Below, in pieces: positions 7,994-15,558 of a stretch of DNA of 64,000 nucleotides. Under the pieces are notes generated by a model. The model worked only from the letters and a program-made list of their open reading frames with translations. It had not been told where the DNA came from and made no database searches. Positions within the stretch are counted from its first letter, which is position 1, and each line of letters starts with the position of its first letter. This DNA is from Actinomyces sp. oral taxon 414 (GTDB taxonomy: Bacteria; Actinomycetota; Actinomycetes; Actinomycetales; Actinomycetaceae), in contig NZ_CP012590.1 in NCBI RefSeq assembly GCF_001278845.1, forward strand, positions 124,001 to 188,000. Direction: 5' to 3'. Both the position numbers and the translations under genes were made by a program.

Positions 7994-9649
7994 TTACTTG
8001 GCTGCGCCCTTGAGGGAGCCGGTGATCAGGGAGTTGTCCTTGGTCACGAGAGTGCAGGTGATGGTGCGGTCGCCCTGGGCCCAGGAGTTTTCGGTCGGGG
8101 TCAGGGTGGACGCCTCGTACTGGCTCTCATCGTAGGACTTCCCCACGTAGTCCTCGAAGGAGCTGTAGCAGGCCGTCTGGATCTGCGACTGCATGGTGCT
8201 CGAGTCCGGGAAGGTCGACAGGGTGATCTTGTAGTTGTTGTAGACCTCGTGCTGGTGGGGGACCTCGCAGTCGACGACCTCGACGCTGCCGACCTGGCGC
8301 TTGCCGTCGTCGTTGGTGGTGGTGCTCGCGGGGTCCGGCTCGTTGTAGCAGTCGCCGACCTGGAGATCGGTGACGTGTGTCAGCGATGTCGTTGTTGATG
8401 TTACAGTCTTTTCGTTCGAGATAATTTTCTCAATTCTTGAACGTAAATCCGTGGCGAAGTCTCCTAATTTTCCGGGAATTCGGTTCCCCAGAAACACGAA
8501 AGCAATGAAAGTCAGGATCAGGATCAGGATAGAAATCGTGACCGCTATTCGTGTCCGCGAAGAGGTTCTTCGTGGCTTCGCCCCACTTGTGGTCTTATCG
8601 GGCCAGGGGGCCGTCTCTGCGCGGAGCATCCGGCGGCGGTCCGTGTTGTAGGGCCGAGAATATGCATGATGAATAACATCCGATTCGGAGGGCGGCTCCG
8701 TTACGCCAGGGCCCGCATTGTCAGGATTTAGTTTTCGGGTATGCGTATCGAATGGGAGCGCGGCCGCACGGATCCGGGATTTTTGCTCATTTGAGTGCAT
8801 TTTCAATGCACTCTTATTCGTGTAAATATATTCACGTCCACTTTTTTTGTCTACACATGCAATCCATTCCTCAGCCAGAAGTTTGCTGAGTCCTCCATCA
8901 ACAGATCTTCCATTAAGCCAGTCGTCGAGTATTTCTGCCTGATCTACGGCAATCAAATCCGAGCAGCAGTTCAATTTCAAAGCAGAAGTGTTCTGTGAGA
9001 TCGTTCTGATCGCTACGAGAGCATACTTGTAGAGATCAGTGCGCTTAGTAAAAATTCCTTTTTTATCGAATGGGGCCGCATAACTGGGATTCTCAGTAAA
9101 ACTAAAGGCGTGCGTTCCACCCAACCAGACGCTATCCATGTCGATCAGCATCACCGATCCGTCTGATCCGATCAGGTAATTGCCCAGGTGAATGTCCCCG
9201 ACCACTACCTCATGTTCGTGAAACCATAATATGACAGACAGTAACGAACCCATGATACGAAGTCTATTGGCATGGTTGAAAAATTCTCCATTTTTCAAGG
9301 TGCTCGTAGCGGCGGAACCACCTCTGGGTTCCTTTTCCCCATTCTTGATCCGCCAGAACACCTCAGGTGCCACTTGAATCATGGTTCCGATGAAATCCCT
9401 CCCATCGTAAACCAGCTCTCGAGGCCAAGCGGCGTGCTCATCAAGAAAATCTCGATCTTGCTTGGAAAGATCCTGCCGCCATTGTATTAGCGATCTAAGC
9501 GCTCCAATGTTGATCCCCTTCAGAGCGGAATCGTTGTAGATCTTAAGAAGAAAATAATCTCCATGCAGATCTTTCACGATCCGAATACCATTTGTTTGAC
9601 CGCGAGGTTCCAGCTCAATTATAGTTTCGAGAGAAGAAATCTCCACCAT
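7994..9649 (-). CDS. Membrane Ser/Thr kinase (TerY-P type) with extracellular septum-formation-like domain
   Basis: The 551-residue protein has an N-terminal kinase-like domain (about 10-265). The candidate ATP lysine is K36 (FLLKIY). The catalytic loop is GDIHLGNYLI, with D152 and N157, and the metal site is LIDMDS (170-173) in place of DFG. This atypical pattern matches the kinases of TerY-P triads. A low-complexity linker leads to one membrane segment (about 368-388). The outside domain (about 428-545) starts LQVGDCYNEPD and contains VVDCEVPHQHEVY, the pattern of the actinobacterial septum-formation family, with further Cys residues. It would phosphorylate cytoplasmic targets in response to an outside signal. 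The gene starts two bases after the PP2C stop, so the antagonistic phosphatase is cotranscribed. Confidence 0.88.
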   Translation of the reverse strand: MVEISSLETIIELEPRGQTNGIRIVKDLHGDYFLLKIYNDSALKGINIGALRSLIQWRQDLSKQDRDFLDEHAAWPRELVYDGRDFIGTMIQVAPEVFWRIKNGEKEPRGGSAATSTLKNGEFFNHANRLRIMGSLLSVILWFHEHEVVVGDIHLGNYLIGSDGSVMLIDMDSVWLGGTHAFSFTENPSYAAPFDKKGIFTKRTDLYKYALVAIRTISQNTSALKLNCCSDLIAVDQAEILDDWLNGRSVDGGLSKLLAEEWIACVDKKSGREYIYTNKSALKMHSNEQKSRIRAAALPFDTHTRKLNPDNAGPGVTEPPSESDVIHHAYSRPYNTDRRRMLRAETAPWPDKTTSGAKPRRTSSRTRIAVTISILILILTFIAFVFLGNRIPGKLGDFATDLRSRIEKIISNEKTVTSTTTSLTHVTDLQVGDCYNEPDPASTTTNDDGKRQVGSVEVVDCEVPHQHEVYNNYKITLSTFPDSSTMQSQIQTACYSSFEDYVGKSYDESQYEASTLTPTENSWAQGDRTITCTLVTKDNSLITGSLKGAAK

Positions 9650-9651
9650 TT

Positions 9652-10869
9652 CTAGTCTCCTGTTGCAGAGATAAGTATCGCTGTAGAATCGTCGGCGTGG
9701 CCAGCGCCGTCTTGGCGTATCGCCGCAAGCAAATGACTCGCATCAGCAACATCGTGAACAATATTGGAAAAATTTTGAATATAAGGTCCGGGACATTGAT
9801 ACATGGGTTTAAAGCAGCCGTCCGTCGCTAGGACAAGGGTACTCGAATCCAAATCGATGCAAATACCGTGTCCGCGTTCTATCCAAAATTTCTGGGAAAG
9901 TCGTGGTAGGGCCGCTGTTGCGGGGCTATTCGCGAGCGGGGCCTTGTTGATGGTGTCGATCTGCCCCGAACCGTCGAATGGAATGATCATGATTGCCGAA
10001 TCACCGATACTGAACCAGTCCAGTATGTATCCTCTTGAGGATCGTGTGACTATTGCTGCAGCTATCGTAGTACTGGGAGGCCGTTTTTTATTATATGGAA
10101 GGTTCCTGACCGCACTCATGATAGCTTGAGATATCGAATCGATCGCCTTCATGACTTCGTCATTCCAATCATCTTCAGAACGAGGAGCGAACCAGTTGAA
10201 TCTCATGCATGCGGCAACTGCCGCTTCTGATGCTCTTTCTGCGAATTCCGTGCTGCCCACGCCATCGGCAACAGCGGCCACAAGTCCGTCAGGTATAGCA
10301 CGAATACTGAAGGAGTCCTGACGAGGTATGTCATTGTTGACGTGCGACCGTCCACGCCTACTGGCGCCCCATACCATCAGACCGGAAATGCTGATGAATC
10401 CGGCTGCTAACTCAGGACGGGTGCTGTGCGACGAACGAAGTTCGACGATGGCGGTGTCATAGGCAGGTGCTGAATCAAATGCTTCGACCTGAATTTCTTC
10501 ACGCAACAGCTGTTGTGGCCCGGGCGAATTATAATTGATCCGACGGTCGTCCGTATTTTCTTCCGGAAGATCGTCTTTTCGTTTGTTTTCGCGTATCTTA
10601 TTTGAGAAGATTTGCAAAGATGGGGAAATAATATGAAGAATCAGAGGGGTTGCGACAAAAATTGTGCCGAGAGCTATGGATGCGATGATATCATACTTGC
10701 ATGCATAGACGACCACGACCGTAGCGAAGATGACATAGACATAGAGGACAATATGGGGCCGGCTCTTCAGCTGAGCTGAGATGATTGTCGAGAGTGTTGT
10801 ATATTCGAGATTCTTCTTACATCTATGTGCGCGTGGGCCGGGATTCGGCTCACTAGGATTTTCTGACAT
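9652..10869 (-). CDS. PP2C-family protein phosphatase with two membrane segments
   Basis: The likely start is ATG 10869, which has GGAGAG just upstream; the frame is open further 5' but overlaps the VWA gene. The 405-residue product has two membrane segments in its first 100 residues, then a PP2C domain. Metal-binding motifs are visible: VADGVGS, FSIGDSAIM, LATDGCF and the C-terminal HADDSTAI. It should remove phosphates placed by the adjacent kinase. A PP2C between a TerY-like VWA gene and a kinase is the defining order of the TerY-P triad. The 131-bp gap to the VWA gene is the largest within this operon. Confidence 0.9.
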   Translation of the reverse strand: MSENPSEPNPGPRAHRCKKNLEYTTLSTIISAQLKSRPHIVLYVYVIFATVVVVYACKYDIIASIALGTIFVATPLILHIISPSLQIFSNKIRENKRKDDLPEENTDDRRINYNSPGPQQLLREEIQVEAFDSAPAYDTAIVELRSSHSTRPELAAGFISISGLMVWGASRRGRSHVNNDIPRQDSFSIRAIPDGLVAAVADGVGSTEFAERASEAAVAACMRFNWFAPRSEDDWNDEVMKAIDSISQAIMSAVRNLPYNKKRPPSTTIAAAIVTRSSRGYILDWFSIGDSAIMIIPFDGSGQIDTINKAPLANSPATAALPRLSQKFWIERGHGICIDLDSSTLVLATDGCFKPMYQCPGPYIQNFSNIVHDVADASHLLAAIRQDGAGHADDSTAILISATGD

Positions 10870-11000
10870 TACTCTCCACGAAGGACAGATCGCTGGCGGA
10901 CTTGGTGAATCTTCTTCATCAGGAACGGCGTCACGTAGGCCATTTTCACCTTGGCGCCGATCCCAACCACCATGGGACCGCGGATCCTGAGGAGAATGAC

Positions 11001-11786
11001 TCAGTGGGCGGTCAGGTTGCACAGATTCTTCATCCCTTCGGGAACGTCCCACACGAATTCTCCCCCTCTCGACGAATGAACGATGGAGCTTATGATCTGT
11101 TTGGTGACCGCTTCCACTATGACGGATACCTCGTTGATATCATAGGGGATCACGGCGGCTCCATGAGGGCTCTTACTGTGAAGTTCCCACAGCACGCTTT
11201 CGTTGGACATTCCGCCGAGACCGATGGCTATGATGCGAGGGTAGAGCCTCTCGTCGCCAATAGCTCGACGCATAGCGTACACATGCTTCTTCCATTCGTT
11301 AGTGGTCTGCTTGCGGTTCTCCTCCCCAAGGTCAGGTTTTCCGTCGGTGATGAAGAATATTGTGGGTCGTCTCGATTTGAATCCGGTGGAAGCGAGCTCC
11401 TTCTGATCCTCGGGGATAAGTTTGGAAAGATGCTTCCATACCGCGGCGAAATCGGTGATCCCGCCTTTCGAGAAATTTGGCACGAGGAGGCCCTCTTGAT
11501 CGAGTCGGGTCAGTTTCAAAATCGTCTCCGCCCTGTCTGCGAACTCTACGACGGAGAGATGCACCTGCTGTCGAACATCCTCGTTATCACTGAGCTCAGA
11601 GACTACTTCGCGTGTGGCCGAGAACAGCCGTCGCCACGGCGATACCTCACTGCCCCAATACTCGGAGAACTTATGATCGTGCATGGACGATGAGACGTCG
11701 CAGACAATATAGAACGGCCAGGCCTCCCAACTGTCCACCACGGGAGCAATGGGCAGGCTCCTGCTAGATTCTCTTGGTGTCGTCAA
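11001..11786 (-). CDS. VWA (TerY-like) domain protein, copy 2
   Basis: The 261-residue protein has a von Willebrand A domain with the metal-ion-dependent adhesion motif DVSSSM near residue 30, a conserved FFITDGKPDLG strand and RIIAIGLGG. This is typical of TerY-like proteins, which act as cytoplasmic metal-dependent scaffolds beside PP2C and kinase genes. About residues 20-225 are nearly identical to the protein at 11792-12628; differences such as GLLVP/GPLVP and EWKKH/DWKQY are few. The C-terminus differs: here it is a normal-looking helix ending in a Trp/Asn-containing tail. It starts five bases after copy 1 stops. The pair is a recent tandem duplication. Confidence 0.93.
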   Translation of the reverse strand: MTTPRESSRSLPIAPVVDSWEAWPFYIVCDVSSSMHDHKFSEYWGSEVSPWRRLFSATREVVSELSDNEDVRQQVHLSVVEFADRAETILKLTRLDQEGLLVPNFSKGGITDFAAVWKHLSKLIPEDQKELASTGFKSRRPTIFFITDGKPDLGEENRKQTTNEWKKHVYAMRRAIGDERLYPRIIAIGLGGMSNESVLWELHSKSPHGAAVIPYDINEVSVIVEAVTKQIISSIVHSSRGGEFVWDVPEGMKNLCNLTAH

Positions 11787-11791
11787 AGTAA

Positions 11792-12628
11792 TCAGTCCTT
11801 TCCATCTGAGTCTTCATCGTCTTCATCTGAATCTTCAGCTGAGTCTTCATCTGAATCTTCTATGGGGTTTACGATGATCTGTCCGATGATCTGCTCGATG
11901 GTCGCTTCCACTTCCGAGTCTTCATCTGAATCTTCTATGGGGTTTACGATGATCTGCTCGATGATCTGCCTGATGATCGATGCATCATTGACGATCACGG
12001 CGGCTCCATGAGGGCTCTTACTGTGAAGTTCCCACAGCACGCTTTCGTTGGACATTCCGCCGAGACCGATGGCTATGATGCGAGGGTAGAGCCTCTCGTC
12101 GCCAATAGCTCGACGCATAGCGTACACATACTGTTTCCAGTCGTTAGTGGTCTGCTTGCGGTTCTCCTCCCCAAGGTCAGGTTTTCCGTCGGTGATGAAG
12201 AATATTGTGGGTCGTCTCGATTTGAATCCGGTGGAAGCGAGCTCCTTCTGATCCTCGGGAATCAGTCTGGCAAGATGCTTCCACACCGCAGCGAAATCGC
12301 TGCGCCCGCCTTTCGAGAAATTTGGCACAAGGGGGCCCTCTTGATCGAGTCGGGTCAGTTTCAAAATCGTCTCCGCCCTGTCTGCGAACTCTACGACGGA
12401 GAGATGCACCTGCTGTCGAACATCCTCGTTATCACTGAGCTCAGAGACTACTTCGCGTGTGGCCGAGAACAGCCGTCGCCACGGCGATACCTCACTGCCC
12501 CAATACTCGGAGAACTTATGATCGTGCATGGACGATGAGACGTCGCAGACAATATAGAACGGCCAGGCCTCCCAGTTGTCTGCCACGGGAACGGCGGGCA
12601 TGGCATCCCTGGTAGATTCCGAAGTCAA
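11792..12628 (-). CDS. VWA (TerY-like) domain protein, copy 1, with acidic repeat tail
   Basis: The 278-residue protein shares the DVSSSM metal site and nearly all of its first 225 residues with the downstream copy. The last 50 residues diverge completely. They hold two copies of an IIGQ/EQIIVNPIEDSDED unit followed by an Asp/Glu/Ser-only tail, encoded by a short direct DNA repeat (11850-11960). The tail could be a phospho-acceptor or binding region for FHA domains because it is rich in Ser among acidic residues; this is inference. The start at ATG 12628 lies six bases after the stop of the FHA-ABC gene, so the genes are cotranscribed. Confidence 0.93.
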   Translation of the reverse strand: MTSESTRDAMPAVPVADNWEAWPFYIVCDVSSSMHDHKFSEYWGSEVSPWRRLFSATREVVSELSDNEDVRQQVHLSVVEFADRAETILKLTRLDQEGPLVPNFSKGGRSDFAAVWKHLARLIPEDQKELASTGFKSRRPTIFFITDGKPDLGEENRKQTTNDWKQYVYAMRRAIGDERLYPRIIAIGLGGMSNESVLWELHSKSPHGAAVIVNDASIIRQIIEQIIVNPIEDSDEDSEVEATIEQIIGQIIVNPIEDSDEDSAEDSDEDDEDSDGKD

Positions 12629-12634
12629 ATTTAA

Positions 12635-14965
12635 TCAATCCTTTCTGTCCAGTTTTCTCATTGTGGTGTCCATTGCGCGTCCGGCCACGCACAGGCTGAT
12701 CATTCCGACTACGACAATGGTCACGAACATGATGAACTGCTGTTGTGCTGATGCTGATTGCAGGGGGTCGAACACCGGAGCTCCGAGCGCCTGTTCCGCA
12801 TCCAGGATCGAAGTGAGTTCGGCAATGGCCAGACGGGAGGGAATGACGCGAGAAAGTGTGTCCAGAAACGCCTGGTCCTTCAGAGGAATGACGAACCCGG
12901 AGAATGCTACCATCACCGATATTGCGAATATCACCCACTGGATTGCTGGCACTCCCTTGGGGCTTATTGCGCCGATGAGGGTTCCAATCATATAACAGCA
13001 GAGGCATGTGAATACGAGAATCAGTACCGTTCTTCCGGTTGATCCCCAACTCAGCTCCGGGGATTCCTTAACGAGGGGGGCGGCGTACTTGATGATTATA
13101 ACAGTGGCAACGGGCACGGCGATGACCCCGGGAAGATCCCAGATGATGCGTGCGGCAAGATGCAGCCTGGCTGATACTCCCCATCGCTGTTCTCGCCTAG
13201 TGATGGGCCAGTCGCGGACTATCCTCATGACAGGTAGGTAGAGCGACCAGAAGCAGAGTATAAGAACCAGGATGGCGATTGAGTTCAGTATCTCCTCGTT
13301 GTCTCTCAGCGTCGCCGTCCCGAGTCCATTTCCGCAGATGAGGATTAGGAGCGAGAGCAGCAAGGTGACGCTCAGTGAATCGCGCAGCAGATGATGAAAT
13401 GGATATCGTATCCGCTCTCGTCTCAGCATGGGTTGCATCCGGCCGCGATTGCCGAGTGAATGGAAGGTTGATTTCGTCGCCCTTCGTCGAGTCTCGGTTA
13501 TCTGCGATCCAGGGGCTACACCATCGTTATCGCGGAGAATGTTCATGCATTTTGTAAAGGTTCGTACTCCGAGGCTTCTTAGGAGAGAATCGGGTTGACC
13601 CATGAAGCGCACAATCGCCTTAGCCTTGCGAGGTTCGCGGCTAGATTCCGATGAATCGGGGTGCACGCCCACGGCGCAAACATTATCGGCTTTATTCAAA
13701 TGGCTGGTCGCGTGAGTGACGATAAGCACCGTGGGCAGTGAGGGGGAGCGCGATATCGCGTGCAAATGAGACATGAGTTCTTCGTCGAGGCCATCGTCGA
13801 GACCCGATGTCGGCTCATCAAGGATCAGCAGGGTTGGCCGGCTGATAAGTTCCTGCGCGACCGATAGCCGCTTCTTCTGGCCTCCCGAGAGTTTAGACAC
13901 CTCCCTGTCCATAACATCGGTGAGGTTGAGGGAGGACAGGATGCGCTTAATCTCATCGGCGCATTGTGCGGCTGTCCGCGTGTGTGCATTTCTGACCCGG
14001 ACTGTGAAATCGAGGGTCTGTCGAACCGTCAGGTCCTCGAGCAGGCACGTGTCCTGGGGCACGAAACTTACTTCATTAGGATTAGGTGCTTGACCGCTCG
14101 TTATCTGCCTGCTTCCGACGGTTACGGTCCCTGAGACTATTTCAGCCTCCCCCAGAAGTGCTCTGCATAGAGTTGATTTTCCAATACCGGACGGTCCGAT
14201 AATTGCAGTCAGGGTTCCCCTCTTGAAGTTCACATATCCTGTTTCCAACTGCGGTGTCGACTCGCCTGGGTTGCAAATGATGGCCTCGGAGAAGACGACC
14301 CCCCGATCCGCCGCCTTGTGTGCTTTGGTGAGTGGGCGGCCGAGTATGAAATCTTCTGGCCATTCCAGCGTTAGGCCGCCGAGCGTGACCTTGGAGCCGG
14401 TCCTGAGGCGCGCAAGAGCGATGGGATTGCCGTCGATGAAAGTTCCAGTGGTCGTCCCGCGATCGAAGATCATCCACGTGGCGTCCGAATTGCGCTCCAG
14501 AATGGCGTGCTCTCTCTCGACGCCGGGGTCGTCGATTTGAATGTCTGCCTGCGCTCCGGCGCCAATACTGAAGCGCCGTTTAGTTGTGGTCGTGGGCAGC
14601 GGTGCCGGGAGCAGCTGGGCCTGCTGCGCCTGCGGGGTCTGTTGGACCTCCTGAACCTGCGAGGTCGGCAGGGGGTCGCTCGGTGCTTGCACCTGAATGA
14701 AGTCCTTCGGCCAGACTAAAGATTTACTTCCTATGGTGACGACGTCCCCCTCGCGAAGCGCGGCCAGACTGATTCTCCTATCATTGACCAGGGTCCCCGA
14801 TGCCGTTCCCAGGTCGGATATCATCCATCTTCCGTTGGATTGCCGGTAAATTTTGGCGTGCTGGCGTTCTACGCTCGATTCACGTACTTGGATGCCTGCA
14901 TCGGGGGCCGACCCGATGATTAAATTCTTCCGAGGGAACGCGATGTTAGGGTTTGACACTGCCAT
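12635..14965 (-). CDS. FHA-FHA-ABC ATPase-permease fusion
   Basis: The 776-residue protein combines two FHA phosphothreonine-binding domains (about 12-88 and 130-205; VERQHAKI and VEREHAIL) with an ABC ATPase domain (about 220-440) and an ABC-2/ABCG-type membrane domain with about six segments (about 535-770). The ATPase has Walker A GPSGIGKS (257-264), signature LSGGQKKRL (359-367) and Walker B LLILDEPTSGLDD. This half-transporter should dimerise, and export or lipid movement would be gated by phosphorylated partners bound at the FHA domains. It is the first gene of the operon that continues with two VWA proteins, PP2C and kinase, which supports phospho-control. The transported molecule is unknown. 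Confidence 0.93.
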   Translation of the reverse strand: MAVSNPNIAFPRKNLIIGSAPDAGIQVRESSVERQHAKIYRQSNGRWMISDLGTASGTLVNDRRISLAALREGDVVTIGSKSLVWPKDFIQVQAPSDPLPTSQVQEVQQTPQAQQAQLLPAPLPTTTTKRRFSIGAGAQADIQIDDPGVEREHAILERNSDATWMIFDRGTTTGTFIDGNPIALARLRTGSKVTLGGLTLEWPEDFILGRPLTKAHKAADRGVVFSEAIICNPGESTPQLETGYVNFKRGTLTAIIGPSGIGKSTLCRALLGEAEIVSGTVTVGSRQITSGQAPNPNEVSFVPQDTCLLEDLTVRQTLDFTVRVRNAHTRTAAQCADEIKRILSSLNLTDVMDREVSKLSGGQKKRLSVAQELISRPTLLILDEPTSGLDDGLDEELMSHLHAISRSPSLPTVLIVTHATSHLNKADNVCAVGVHPDSSESSREPRKAKAIVRFMGQPDSLLRSLGVRTFTKCMNILRDNDGVAPGSQITETRRRATKSTFHSLGNRGRMQPMLRRERIRYPFHHLLRDSLSVTLLLSLLILICGNGLGTATLRDNEEILNSIAILVLILCFWSLYLPVMRIVRDWPITRREQRWGVSARLHLAARIIWDLPGVIAVPVATVIIIKYAAPLVKESPELSWGSTGRTVLILVFTCLCCYMIGTLIGAISPKGVPAIQWVIFAISVMVAFSGFVIPLKDQAFLDTLSRVIPSRLAIAELTSILDAEQALGAPVFDPLQSASAQQQFIMFVTIVVVGMISLCVAGRAMDTTMRKLDRKD

Positions 14966-15558
14966 TATCCTTCCGCCTTAACGGTCGCGGCGACGGCTGT
15001 GCTGGCGCTGGTCGCATCGCCGCGGCGCGCGATACTCGGCGATTCACCGCCCTTCTCCCGGTTTCGACAATTTTCTCGCTGGGTCTCCCGCCGTGCGCTC
15101 TACGTCTCCGCTTGTGCGCTGAACGGAATCGGAACGGGCTCGATCATAGGGTGGGGCGCAGGTGCCCGCAAGTATCAGTTCTTATACTTGTGTCATAAGC
15201 TGCCCGGTACTACAATTCTCCTTCCGCTCGACCGTCGCCGTAATGATTATATAATCCTATTCGGTTCATAGGAAACGAATCGACCCGGCCCGTGCCGCCT
15301 GTCTGCGGGTCGAGATGCGCCAAGTTCGTCAACCCGGGACTCGACCGATGCTCGGACTGCTCCTGTCGATGCGACACCGGTCATAGTCCTCCGCGCGGGG
15401 CGGGTGCTCACCGCATCCGCCCCGCGCGTCGCTCGGCCCGCTTCCCGCCTTCCTACCGGCATCCGCTCCGTTCTGGGACTTGTGGGTGCCCTCAGGCATG
15501 GTCCCGCCCCGCGTCCGTCAGACACGGCAGACCCCTCCGCCGATCCGAGGAGACGATC
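14966..15558. other. Divergent intergenic region between the two signalling operons
   Basis: These 593 bp separate the minus-strand FHA-ABC operon from the plus-strand ATPase operon and must carry promoters for both. An AT-rich patch near 15246-15255 is a perfect 10-bp palindrome containing a consensus -10 sequence on both strands. No coding frame with a ribosome-binding site was found apart from the start of the ATPase gene at 15559. No repeat or RNA gene was recognised. Confidence 0.5.
15227..15255 (+). promoter_or_regulatory. Candidate sigma-70-type promoter
   Basis: TATAAT at 15250-15255 is preceded, 17 bases away, by TCGACC (15227-15232), a partial match to a -35 box. It would start a leader of about 300 nt before the ATPase gene. 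The palindromic -10 could also serve the minus strand, though its -35 there is weak. Confidence 0.35.

Noticed and set aside
11001..12628. Assembly duplication of one VWA gene
   Set aside because: The copies differ at several internal residues and have different C-termini and flanks, so they are real separate genes.
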